Assembly (NCBI GenBank): GCA_964507325.1
Contig: CAZDQL010000024.1
Location: forward strand, 7,275 to 71,274
Direction: 5' to 3'
Source of the DNA: CAZDQL01 sp964507325
GTDB taxonomy: Bacteria > Planctomycetota > UBA1135 > GCA-002686595
Length of the DNA: 64,000 nucleotides
Shown here: piece by piece, positions 43,836 to 52,444 of the stretch
How positions within the stretch are numbered: the stretch's first letter is position 1
Layout: the number at the start of each line of letters is the position of its first letter
Made by a program: the position numbers and the translations under genes
The notes under the pieces: model-generated
The model's input: the letters and a program-made list of their open reading frames with translations, nothing else
Database searches by the model: none
Told to the model about the DNA's origin: nothing

Positions 43836-45152
43836 TCACCCGCCGAAGGGGTCGTCGGGGAGTCGCGTCGGCGCGTCGCGCCCTGTTTCGAGCGCGTTGA
43901 AGTGCAGGAACATCAGGCCAATCCCCGCCGCGCCCTGCATGTAGCCGGTCTGCCGCTGGATCCCTTCGGGCTGCACGCGGTGTTCCGCCTGGGGCCAGCT
44001 CCACCCCTCGTCGCCGCGGCTGGCGCGGGCGACGACGTCCTCCAGGAACGCCGCGGCGAGCTCCCCGTCCGCCTCCTCCCCGGTGATCCGGAAGCGATCG
44101 AGACAGAACTGGGCCACGCCGGCGGTCCCACAGCACTGGCCGACGGTGTTCCAGAGCCCTTCGACGCGCTCCGCAGGTAGGGGGCTGGTGCGCAGCGCCT
44201 GCGCACAGCGCCCCACCCAGGCGCCCCAGGACGCCCCTCCGGGGAGCTCCCCGAGCTGGTGGAAGAGGCGCGCGGTGCCGATCGGGCCGTGGCACCAGCC
44301 GTAGTAGAAGAGCTCCTCCCCACCGGGGTAGTGGTGGGCCACGCGCAGCCCTCCGTCGCTGGTGTCGGCGATCGAGAGCAGGTGTCGCGCGCCCTTGGTG
44401 GCGGCGTCGTGGAAGGCGGGGGTGGGTGCGCGGGCGTGCAGGCGGGCGAGGAAGAAGGCGATCCCCGCCGTGCCGTGGGAGAAGTTGGGCATGCGCCGCT
44501 CGACGCCCACGCCCATGGCCCAGGAGAGCCCCGCCTCTTCCTCGCGGGCGCGCGCGACGAGGTCGACCCCCACCTCGCGCGCCAACTCCAGCGCGTCGGG
44601 GCGCTGCATGCGCTCGGCGGCCCACAGCAGGTAGAGGCCGGTCCCCGCGCTGCCCGAGATCACGTCGTTGGAGTCGTTCCAGCGCGCGCCGCCGTCGCTC
44701 CGCTCGGCGCGCTCGATGAGCTCGTCGAGGAGCCGCGTCGCGCCCTTCCGGTAGCGCTCCTCACCGGTGACTCCGTGAACCACCTCGAGCACGAAGGCGA
44801 CCCCTGCGGTGCCGGTGTAGAGCCCGGCCCCTCGGGAATCGTACAGCCCGTCGCTCCTGTGCAGCAGCTCGTCGGCGCCGCGCCGCGCGACGTCGAGGGC
44901 GTCCTTGAGTCCGGTGGCGGCATGGAGCTCGGCCTGGAAGAGGACCACCCCCGCACAGCCGGAGTAGAGGTTCGCCGCCACGATTTCGGGGCGCTTCGGA
45001 TCGACGGGCCAGGCGAGCCCGTGGGGGGTCTCGACCTGGACCGCGGCGAGCCAGCACGCCGCCTCCAGGGCGCCCTGCAGGGCGAGGCGGTCCTGGGAGA
45101 CCTCCTGCGCCGGGGCGGTGGCGAGGGGGGCGCAGAGGAGGAGGGGGATCAT
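43836..45152 (-). CDS. Secreted LanC-like protein
   Basis: 438 residues with a probable signal peptide (~1-15). Seven Gly-rich motifs mark the LanC alpha/alpha toroid: SGCAGVVL, TGTAGVAF, SGSAGTGL, HGTAGIAF, HGPIGTAR, CGTAGVAQ and QGAAGIGL. Zinc-site positions are WCHG and QCCG; the latter replaces the usual CHG, so the third ligand would be Cys. LanC enzymes form thioether rings in lantipeptides, but no LanB/LanM, precursor or transporter is near, and a signal peptide is unusual. ATG overlaps the tryptophanase stop (ATGA). Confidence 0.8.
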   Translation of the reverse strand: MIPLLLCAPLATAPAQEVSQDRLALQGALEAACWLAAVQVETPHGLAWPVDPKRPEIVAANLYSGCAGVVLFQAELHAATGLKDALDVARRGADELLHRSDGLYDSRGAGLYTGTAGVAFVLEVVHGVTGEERYRKGATRLLDELIERAERSDGGARWNDSNDVISGSAGTGLYLLWAAERMQRPDALELAREVGVDLVARAREEEAGLSWAMGVGVERRMPNFSHGTAGIAFFLARLHARAPTPAFHDAATKGARHLLSIADTSDGGLRVAHHYPGGEELFYYGWCHGPIGTARLFHQLGELPGGASWGAWVGRCAQALRTSPLPAERVEGLWNTVGQCCGTAGVAQFCLDRFRITGEEADGELAAAFLEDVVARASRGDEGWSWPQAEHRVQPEGIQRQTGYMQGAAGIGLMFLHFNALETGRDAPTRLPDDPFGG

Positions 45153-46552
45153 CGGTCGCCCTGACCTTCTCCCGCACCCGCATCGACGCGCCGGAACTCG
45201 GCCGTGAAGTGGCGCAGGACCGGGGGGGCCGAGGTGATGGCGACTCCGCGGATCTCGGCCCGCCGCTCCCACACCGCCTGGATCACCTCGATCACGTAGT
45301 CCATGTGGCTCTGCGTGTAGGTGCGGCGGGGGATGGCGAGGCGCACCAGCTCCTTCTGCGCGGGAAGCTCCTCACCCGTCTCCGGATCGCTGCGGGCGAG
45401 CATCACGCTTCCGATCTCGCACCCGCGCACCCCGCCCTCCAGGTAGAGCTCCGTCGCCAGCGCCTGGCCGGGATACAGGTTCCACGGGATGTGCGACAGG
45501 AAGGCGGCCGCGTCGAGGAACACGGCGTGCCCGCCCGGCGGCAGGAGGATGGGTACGCCGTGGGCAGCGAGCCGCTCGCAGACGTAGCGGATCGAGGCGT
45601 GCCGGTACTCCTGGTAGCTCGCGTCGAGCGCCTCGACCAACCCCTGGGCCACCGCGTCCATGTCGCGGCCGGCCATGCCGCCGTAGGTCGGGAAGCCCTC
45701 GGTGACCACCAGCGCGCGCCGCAAGGTGCGCGCCAGCTCCTCGTCGCGCAGCGCCAGGAAGCCGCCGATGCTCGCGATGCCGTCCTTCTTGGCACTCATC
45801 GTGCAGCCGTCCGCGAGCGCGAACATCTCGTGCGTGATCTCGTGCAGCGCACGCCGGCCCTGACCCTCCTCGCGCTGCTGCACCAGGTAGGCGTTCTCCG
45901 CGAAGCGACACGCGTCGATGTACATCGGGACCCCGTGCTTGCGGCACAGATGGTGCACGCCACGCAGGTTCTCGAGGCTGACCGGCTGACCGCCGGCGGC
46001 GTTGTTGGTGATGGTGACCATCACCAGCGGGACGTTGTCGCCCTCGCGCTCCAGCGTGGTCTCGAGCGCCGCCAGGTCCATGTTCCCCTTGAAGGGATCG
46101 CGGCTGGCGACGTCGCTCATCTCCCGGCAGGGCAGGTCCAGGGCCGTGCCCCCCGGCATCTCCACGTTCGCCCGCGTGGTGTCGAAGTGCGTGTTGTTGG
46201 GGATGACCTGCCCCGGCTGCACGAGCTGCCGGAAGAGGAGGTGCTCCGCCGCGCGCCCCTGATGGGTGGGGATCACCTGCTCGAAGCCGAAGATCGTGCG
46301 CACCGCTTGCTCGAAGCGCTGGAAGCTCCGGGACCCGGCGTAGGACTCGTCGCCGCGCATGACGGCGGCCCACTGCTCGGTGCTCATCGCCCCCGTGCCG
46401 CTGTCGGTGAGCAGGTCGATGAGGACGTCGTCGGCGCGCAGCGCGAACAGATTCCAGTGGGCGACTTCGAGGAGGCGTGCCCGCTCCTCGCGCGTCGTGA
46501 TGTTCAGCGGTTCGACCGTGTGAATCCGGAATGGCTCGAAGATGGTCTTCAC
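45149..46552 (-). CDS. tnaA: Tryptophanase (tryptophan indole-lyase)
   Basis: 467 residues from GTG 46552, preceded by GGAG. Beta-eliminating lyase of PLP fold type I: PLP lysine in TMSAKKDGIASIGG, substrate region IPTHQGRAAEHLLF. Residues that separate tryptophanase from tyrosine phenol-lyase favour tryptophanase: Asp in HFDTTRANVE and His in LRHFTAEF. It cleaves tryptophan to indole, pyruvate and ammonia. Indole may serve as a signal. There is no tnaC leader or tnaB permease next to it; instead it is coupled to the LanC-like gene. Confidence 0.9.
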   Translation of the reverse strand: MKTIFEPFRIHTVEPLNITTREERARLLEVAHWNLFALRADDVLIDLLTDSGTGAMSTEQWAAVMRGDESYAGSRSFQRFEQAVRTIFGFEQVIPTHQGRAAEHLLFRQLVQPGQVIPNNTHFDTTRANVEMPGGTALDLPCREMSDVASRDPFKGNMDLAALETTLEREGDNVPLVMVTITNNAAGGQPVSLENLRGVHHLCRKHGVPMYIDACRFAENAYLVQQREEGQGRRALHEITHEMFALADGCTMSAKKDGIASIGGFLALRDEELARTLRRALVVTEGFPTYGGMAGRDMDAVAQGLVEALDASYQEYRHASIRYVCERLAAHGVPILLPPGGHAVFLDAAAFLSHIPWNLYPGQALATELYLEGGVRGCEIGSVMLARSDPETGEELPAQKELVRLAIPRRTYTQSHMDYVIEVIQAVWERRAEIRGVAITSAPPVLRHFTAEFRRVDAGAGEGQGDR

Positions 46553-46662
46553 GCGCGGCTCCTTGCTCCTGGGGGGTCGCCGCCAGGAATACCGCCGGGT
46601 CGGGATCCTGTCCACCTCACAGGGCGCGCGCCCTCCTCCCCGACCATCGGCCACGGCACACT

Positions 46663-48171
46663 ATGCGTAGGTCCCCTTACCTCCACCCTTCTCCAACCGT
46701 GCATCTACCGCTGCGATCCGTCCCCGCCCTCGCCCTCCTCGCCGCACACCTGCTCTCCTGCGCGGTGGTCGCCGCCGAGGAGGATCGGCCACCGCTCAAC
46801 GTCCTGCTGATCGCGATCGACGATCTACGCCCGGAGTTGGGCTGCTACGGAGTCGAGTACGCGCGGACGCCGAACATCGATCGGCTCGCCGCCGAGGGGG
46901 TGCTCTTCACCAACCACTTCGTCCAGGTGCCCACCTGCGGCGCGTCGAGGTTCGCACTCCTGACGGGCCGCAGTCCGGCGCGCTCCGGTGTGCGGCGGGG
47001 CAACCAGGCCCTCTACTCGGGAGCCGCGGCGCTGCGCGCCGAAGAGCTGCCCGGCGCCCAGTCCTTGCCCGAGCTCTTCCGCCGCAGCGGCTACCGCACG
47101 GTGTGCCTGGGGAAGATCTCCCACACCCCCGACGGTCGGGTCTTCGCCTACGACGGCAGCGGCGACGGACGCCCCGAGCTGCCCCACGCCTGGGACGAGC
47201 TGGCAACGCCCTGCGGAGCCTGGAAGCGCGGCTGGGGTGCGTTCTTCGCCTACGCGGGCGGCCGCCACCGGGAGGACGGCGCAGGGCACCGCGACCTGAT
47301 GGAGTTCGTCGCGCAGAGCGACGAGGAATTGCCCGACGGGCTCCTGGCGCGAGAGGCGGTCGCGCAGCTGAAGGCCCTGCGGGAGCGCGGGGAGCCCTTC
47401 TTCCTGGGCGTCGGCTTCTACAAGCCGCATCTGCCCTTCGTCGCCACGCGGGGGGACTGGGAAGCCGTGGCGGAGATCGAAGTGCCCCCGCCCAGCGCGG
47501 CGGAGAAGCCTCAATCGCACTACTGGCATCGCAGCGGCGAGTTCTACGGCTACGACGCACCCTTCGAGAAGACGCGGCCCCTGTCGCCGGCGGACCGGAT
47601 CCGCACGCGGCGTGCCTACCTCGCCTGCGTGCGCTTCGTCGATCGCCAGGTGGGTGAGGTGCTCGGGGCGCTGGAGGAGCTCGGCCTGAGCGATTCGACG
47701 ATCGTCGTGCTCTGGAGCGACCACGGCTGGTTCCTCGGCGAGTCGGAGCTGTGGGGCAAGCACTCGCCGCACGAGCGCGCCCTGCGCAGTCCCCTGATCC
47801 TGCGCGCCCCCGGCGTCCCGGCCGGCCGGCGCTGCGAGGCGCTGGTGGAGACGCTCGACGTCTTCCCCACCCTGGTGGACCTCGCCGCCCCCGCCTTCAC
47901 CCGCACCGAGCACCAGCTCGACGGGGTCAGCCTGCGGCCACTGCTGGAGGGCACCCGGGATGCGGTGCGCAGCGCCGCCATCAGCTACTGGGGCGCGGCG
48001 ACCAGCGTGCGCACGCAGACCCACCGCCTGATCGCCAGCGGCGAGGTGGGGGCGCTGCGGGAGATCGAGCTGTACGCGCTCGGCGCCGGCCCCGATCCGC
48101 TGCTGGACCTCGCCGAGCAGGAGCCGGAGATGGTGAGCGAGCTCCTCGGCTCGATCTCGGCCGACCGGTAG
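46663..48171 (+). CDS. Secreted sulfatase (iduronate-2-sulfatase-like)
   Basis: 502 residues. Signal sequence (~1-37). Sulfatase fold: LLIAIDDLRPELGCYG (metal-binding Asp pair), formylglycine signature VPTCGASRFALLTG (C-x-A-x-R type), GFYKPHLPFV and WSDHGWFLGESELWGKHSPH. The overall pattern resembles the iduronate-2-sulfatase branch. It would remove sulfate from glycans outside the cytoplasm after Cys maturation by a formylglycine-generating enzyme, not encoded here. It is convergent with the DyP peroxidase, 7 bp apart. Confidence 0.92.
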   Translation: MRRSPYLHPSPTVHLPLRSVPALALLAAHLLSCAVVAAEEDRPPLNVLLIAIDDLRPELGCYGVEYARTPNIDRLAAEGVLFTNHFVQVPTCGASRFALLTGRSPARSGVRRGNQALYSGAAALRAEELPGAQSLPELFRRSGYRTVCLGKISHTPDGRVFAYDGSGDGRPELPHAWDELATPCGAWKRGWGAFFAYAGGRHREDGAGHRDLMEFVAQSDEELPDGLLAREAVAQLKALRERGEPFFLGVGFYKPHLPFVATRGDWEAVAEIEVPPPSAAEKPQSHYWHRSGEFYGYDAPFEKTRPLSPADRIRTRRAYLACVRFVDRQVGEVLGALEELGLSDSTIVVLWSDHGWFLGESELWGKHSPHERALRSPLILRAPGVPAGRRCEALVETLDVFPTLVDLAAPAFTRTEHQLDGVSLRPLLEGTRDAVRSAAISYWGAATSVRTQTHRLIASGEVGALREIELYALGAGPDPLLDLAEQEPEMVSELLGSISADR

Positions 48172-48178
48172 CGCCGGA

Positions 48179-49063
48179 TCAGCGCAGGCCCACCGCCGAG
48201 AGGTCCAAGGCGCCCTCGCTCAGCGGTGGACACCAGAAGTAGCTGCCGGAGATCGGTTGGGTGAAGTTGAAGAGGGCGTCGACCACGCCGTCCTCCTCGC
48301 CGACCATGCGCGCCAGGAGCGCTTCGAAGGCCTCCAGGGAGCGGCCGAAGGCGACGAACACCAACCCCGCCTGCCGTTCGTCGGCCCAGGGCATCGAGCG
48401 CCGCAGGACGAAGGCCTCGGGGTCGAAGGTCTCCTGCGCGGTGCGCTTGACGTGGGCCGATTCGGGGGCGTCGTCCAGCTCTTCGTTGTCGCTCCTGCGA
48501 CGGCCGATGGTGTGGTCCTGCTCCTGGGGGGGCATGGCTTCGAAGTGATCGAGGTCGTGCACCCACTGCTGCACCGCGACGAAGCTCGAGTGGTCGAGGC
48601 CCTCTCCCCTCCCCGCGACGGTCCCGGCCTCGAGCGCCGCGTCGCCCTCGGGGTTCTCGGTGCCGTCCTCGTAGCCGGTCAGATCGAGACTCGGGCCGTA
48701 CATGAAGGCGTCGAGCGTCTTCTCCAGACGCAGGGCGGGGGCTGCGGCGCGCTCCAGGTCGCGGGAGAGATGCAGCAGGGCGCCGCGATCGTCGCCGCGC
48801 AGCCAGCACCAGAGCGCCGAGGGGGTCGAGGGGACGGTGACCCCTCGGTCCGAGTAGGTGGGGAAGGGCTTCATCCCCTCGACGTCGGCTCCCAGCGCTT
48901 GAATCAGCGGCAAACCGAGACCGACGACGACCGACTCGCCGTCGGCTCGGCGGCAGAGCTCCTGCAGGGCGGCGCGGCAATCGCCGCCCTCGCCGAGGGA
49001 GTAGAGCTGGTGACGAGCCAGGGGCGGGACCGGCGCGAGGATCCCGGGTTGCGATGTGGCCAT
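48179..49063 (-). CDS. DyP-type haem peroxidase
   Basis: 294 residues. The GXXDG motif is present as TGYEDGTENP, and a later WVHDLDHFEAM region followed by DHTIGRRRSDNEEL matches the proximal-histidine segment of YfeX/DyP class peroxidases. The enzyme oxidises dyes, haem or other reductants with H2O2. No Tat signal is seen, so it is cytoplasmic. A TATCCT box (49093-49098, minus strand) overlaps the -10 of the divergent amidase gene. Confidence 0.9.
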   Translation of the reverse strand: MATSQPGILAPVPPLARHQLYSLGEGGDCRAALQELCRRADGESVVVGLGLPLIQALGADVEGMKPFPTYSDRGVTVPSTPSALWCWLRGDDRGALLHLSRDLERAAAPALRLEKTLDAFMYGPSLDLTGYEDGTENPEGDAALEAGTVAGRGEGLDHSSFVAVQQWVHDLDHFEAMPPQEQDHTIGRRRSDNEELDDAPESAHVKRTAQETFDPEAFVLRRSMPWADERQAGLVFVAFGRSLEAFEALLARMVGEEDGVVDALFNFTQPISGSYFWCPPLSEGALDLSAVGLR

Positions 49064-49092
49064 GGAACGTGCTCCTGGGGATGTGGGCGGCG

Positions 49093-49102
49093 AGGATACC
49101 CT
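49093..49102. promoter_or_regulatory. Overlapping divergent -10-like boxes
   Basis: aggataccct contains TATCCT on the minus strand (49098-49093, towards the DyP gene) and TACCCT on the plus strand (49097-49102, towards the amidase gene). Both promoters would compete for the same DNA. Confidence 0.4.
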
Positions 49103-49129
49103 AGCGTCCCGCACCTGGAGGCCACCTCG

Positions 49130-50818
49130 ATGAAACACACCGCGATCACCCGTCGTTCCGTTCTGGAAGGGCTGTCCGCCATCGGCATCGGTTCGGCCAC
49201 TCTCGGCCGGGCCCTCGCGGCGCGGGCCGCGGGGGAGTCGGAAGTCACCGAGGAGATGCTGCAGGAGGCGGAGTGGGTCGCCGGCCTGTCGCTCAGCGAC
49301 GAGGAGCGCGCGCTCATGCTGCGCGGCCTCAACGAGAACCTGGCCCGCTTCGAGAAGCTGCGCGCGGTCGAGGTCGACAACGCCGTGGCGCCCGCGCTCG
49401 GCTTCCGTCCCCTGCACCGCGACACCGGCGGGCCCGACAGCGGCGCGCGACCCATCTCGCCGATCCCCATGTCGCGTCCCTCCGACGCAGACCTCGCCTT
49501 CCGAACGGTCTCCGAGCTCGGCGGCCTGATCCGGGCGCGCGAGATCTCGTCCGAGGAGCTGACACGCCTCTACCTCGCGCGCCTCAAGGAGCACGACCCC
49601 GCCCTGCGCTGCGTCATCACCCGCACCGACGAGCTCGCCCTCGAGCAGGCGCGCCGTGCGGACGAGGAGATCGCGGCGGGGAACTACCGCGGGCCGCTGC
49701 ACGGCATCCCCTGGGGCGCCAAGGACCTCCTCGCCGTGCCCGGCTATCGCACCACCTGGGGGGCGATGCCCTACAAGGACCAGGTGCGACGCGACAGCGC
49801 CGCCGTCTACAGGAAGCTCAGCGAGGCGGGCGCGGTGCTGGTGGCCAAGACCTCCGTCGGGGCGCTCGCGTGGGGTGACGTCTGGTTCGACGCGAAGACG
49901 AAGAACCCCTGGAACACCGAACAGGGCTCGAGCGGCTCCTCGGCGGGCTCGGCGGCCACCACGGCGGCGGGGCTGGTCGGGTTCGCGATCGGCACCGAGA
50001 CGTGGGGGTCGATCGTGTCGCCGTGCACGCGCTGCGGGGTCACCGGGCTGCGCCCCACCTTCGGGCGTGTGAGTCGCGCGGGGACGATGGCGCTCTCCTG
50101 GTCGATGGACAAGATCGGACCGATCGCGCGCTCGGCGGAGGACTGCGCCCTGGTCTTCGACGCCATCCGGGGCGCCGATCCCGCGGATCGCGACTCGGTG
50201 GACGGCTCCTTCGCGTGGCCCAGCGAGGGACCCGCGAAGGAGGTGCAGATCGGATACGTGCCGGCGCACTTCGAAGGGGAAGGTGCCGCCGAGCGGCGCC
50301 GGCTCGATCAGGCGACGCTCGTCACCCTCGAGGAGCTGGGCTACCGCCTGGTCGAGATCTCCCTCGACTTCGACCTCCCCGTGAACGCTCTCAGCTTCAT
50401 CCTGACGGCGGAGGCAGCCGCGGCCTTCGACGACCTCACCCGCTCCGGCCGCGACGACGAGCTGGTGCGTCAGGTGGACCAGGCGTGGCCGAACGTCTTC
50501 CGGCAGGGCCAGATGATCCCGGCGGTGGAGTACATCCGCGCCAACCGGATCCGCTCGCTGGTGATGGCGAGGATGGAGGAGGTCATGGCCGGGATCGACC
50601 TCTTCGTGGCGCCCTCCTTCGAGGATCACCTGCTCATGACCAACCTCACGGGCCACCCCTCGGTCGTGGTGCCGAACGGCTTCCGGGAGGGCGACGGCAC
50701 CCCGACCTCGATCACCTTCACCGGGCGGCTCATGGGAGAGGGGCAGCTACTCACCGTGGCCCACGCCTACCAGCAAGCGACGGGCTTTCACCGACAGCGA
50801 CCGCCGTTGGGAGGGTAG
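49130..50818 (+). CDS. Tat-exported amidase (amidase-signature family)
   Basis: 562 residues. A twin-arginine signal (TRRSVLEGLSAIGIGSATLG). Residues ~35-115 are a helical N-terminal extension. The amidase-signature core follows, with catalytic Lys in PWGAKDLLAV and the Ser-cis-Ser part in EQGSSGSSAGSAATTAAGL, followed by GFAIGTETWGSIVSP. It hydrolyses an amide bond; substrate unknown (Gln-tRNA transamidation is unlikely because of export). It is the first gene of a plus-strand run with two anchored CarboxypepD_reg-like proteins. Confidence 0.9.
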   Translation: MKHTAITRRSVLEGLSAIGIGSATLGRALAARAAGESEVTEEMLQEAEWVAGLSLSDEERALMLRGLNENLARFEKLRAVEVDNAVAPALGFRPLHRDTGGPDSGARPISPIPMSRPSDADLAFRTVSELGGLIRAREISSEELTRLYLARLKEHDPALRCVITRTDELALEQARRADEEIAAGNYRGPLHGIPWGAKDLLAVPGYRTTWGAMPYKDQVRRDSAAVYRKLSEAGAVLVAKTSVGALAWGDVWFDAKTKNPWNTEQGSSGSSAGSAATTAAGLVGFAIGTETWGSIVSPCTRCGVTGLRPTFGRVSRAGTMALSWSMDKIGPIARSAEDCALVFDAIRGADPADRDSVDGSFAWPSEGPAKEVQIGYVPAHFEGEGAAERRRLDQATLVTLEELGYRLVEISLDFDLPVNALSFILTAEAAAAFDDLTRSGRDDELVRQVDQAWPNVFRQGQMIPAVEYIRANRIRSLVMARMEEVMAGIDLFVAPSFEDHLLMTNLTGHPSVVVPNGFREGDGTPTSITFTGRLMGEGQLLTVAHAYQQATGFHRQRPPLGG

Positions 50819-50824
50819 TTGAGG

Positions 50825-52444
50825 ATGCCTGCCGTGATCATCAGATGGACCCTCGCCGGCACGTTGCTCGGCGTCGCCTCCGCCATCGCGCTCTGGCTCG
50901 CGCGCGCGCCGGCCGAGGGTGGAGTGCGGCCTACCGCGGAGACCCGTGGCGCCACCGCCCCGTCGGATGTGGACGACGGCTCCTCCGCGACCCCGACCGA
51001 TTCGGCCGTGGCTTCGTCGGGCGGCCGGCGCGCGTTCGACACCGCCCGGACCGCCGGAACCGATCCGGATTTCGGCGTTCTCGCCTACGGTCGCGTGACC
51101 GACGAAGAGGGCACACCGGTGGCCGATGCGCCGGTCGTTTTCGAGGATGGGCAGGCGCACCTCTTCCGCGCCACCGCCAGACCCGACGGCGGCTGGGCCC
51201 TCCACGGCCTGGCCCCCGGCCCGCACGAGCTGCGCGTCACGAAGGCCGGTTTCCTGCCACTGACCCTCGAAGTCGATGTCCCTGCGGAGCGCGGCTGGCG
51301 ACGCGACGTGCGACTCGAGCGCGCCCTGTCGCTCCCTGTGCGCTTCGAGGACGCTGATGGCGAGGCGCTCGAGATGGGGCGTTTCGATAGAGACAAGCTT
51401 GCGCGACTGCTAGGGGTCGTCGCGACTCGCGAAGCGCCTGGAGCGCGCATTCCTGGGGTTCGGGGGCGCGTGGCGTCCCACTCGAAGGCGGGGCGTTTCC
51501 TCTCCCGAGCCGAGGGTCAGGCGCCGTCCGACCTCGGCCCGCGCCACCAGGGGCTCTTGCGCCTGACCGCCGCGCCCCCGCTGTGGGTCAGTGCGGTGCT
51601 GCGTGACGTCGTGCTCGAGACGCGTTCCATCTCCGGCAGCGAGGGGGAACTCGTCTTCGTCATCGAGGAAGCCGCCCTCGAGGCCATCCGGGGCGAGGTG
51701 CGAGTCCGCGTCGTAGGGCGTGACGGCGGCCAGCCGATCACCGCTGGTGTGAAGCTCGAGCACCCCGCCGGCGGCGTGCACACGAAGGCGCGCATCGATG
51801 GCGGATCGCTCGTCTTCGAGAAGGTGCCTCCAGGATCGATGGACCTGGTCTATTGGGGTCCCGAGGGGGAGCGACTCGAGCGCTCGGTGGACGTGCCCCC
51901 CGGTGGCGTCGTCGATCTGGGGACGATCGTGCTCGGTCGCCCGCAGAGCTTTCGCGTGCGGATCGTCGACGAGGCTGGAGCACCGTTGGCGGAAGACGTG
52001 GGACTGTCTGCCGCGCGACCAGAGCTCGTGTCTGGACCCGGTGACCTCAATCAGCGCTGGGGGATTCGGGTGAGCGCCCAGGGCGTGGCGGAGATCAGGC
52101 ACTTGGCCGCGGGCCCCACTCTCCTGCGTGCCGGGGGCCGCGGCGGCCGGGCGCTCGTCGCCCGCATGGTCGATACGAGCCGCGAGACGAACGTGGAGCT
52201 CGTCGTGCCGCGTGGCACGCCGGTCGTGCTGCGTCGCGGGCGGAAGGCGCGACCGGGAGTCGTCTACGTGCTGGAGGACGCGAGGGGGCTCATGCTCTCG
52301 GGTGGAACGCGGTTCGCGCGCGACCTGTTCCTCCAACCGGGTCGCTACGTGCTGAGAGCGATCGATGGGCCAACCGAGATCGAGCGGGTGGAGTTCACTG
52401 TGGGCCAGGAGCGCCTCGTCGTGCGATACGGAGGGGATGACTAG
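50825..52444 (+). CDS. Membrane-anchored protein with carboxypeptidase-regulatory-like domains (paralogue 1)
   Basis: 539 residues from ATG 50825 (TTG at 50819 would add two). An N-terminal membrane helix (~6-25), a Thr/Ala/Ser-rich linker (~30-70), then beta-sandwich modules: GVLAYGRVTDEEGTPVADAP near 85-105 is a typical carboxypeptidase-regulatory start, and later modules follow (VRVRVVGRDGGQPITAGVKL, RVRIVDEAGAPLAEDVGL). No enzyme motif. It starts 6 nt after the amidase stop and is similar in layout to the next gene, so the pair probably arose by duplication. Confidence 0.65.
   Translation: MPAVIIRWTLAGTLLGVASAIALWLARAPAEGGVRPTAETRGATAPSDVDDGSSATPTDSAVASSGGRRAFDTARTAGTDPDFGVLAYGRVTDEEGTPVADAPVVFEDGQAHLFRATARPDGGWALHGLAPGPHELRVTKAGFLPLTLEVDVPAERGWRRDVRLERALSLPVRFEDADGEALEMGRFDRDKLARLLGVVATREAPGARIPGVRGRVASHSKAGRFLSRAEGQAPSDLGPRHQGLLRLTAAPPLWVSAVLRDVVLETRSISGSEGELVFVIEEAALEAIRGEVRVRVVGRDGGQPITAGVKLEHPAGGVHTKARIDGGSLVFEKVPPGSMDLVYWGPEGERLERSVDVPPGGVVDLGTIVLGRPQSFRVRIVDEAGAPLAEDVGLSAARPELVSGPGDLNQRWGIRVSAQGVAEIRHLAAGPTLLRAGGRGGRALVARMVDTSRETNVELVVPRGTPVVLRRGRKARPGVVYVLEDARGLMLSGGTRFARDLFLQPGRYVLRAIDGPTEIERVEFTVGQERLVVRYGGDD

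Noticed and set aside
43836..45152. Lantibiotic biosynthesis cluster
   Set aside because: No LanB/LanM dehydratase, precursor peptide or ABC transporter, and the LanC-like protein is probably exported.
45149..46552. Tyrosine phenol-lyase instead of tryptophanase
   Set aside because: Diagnostic positions are Asp (HFDTTRANVE) and His (LRHFTAEF), as in tryptophanase, not Thr and Phe.
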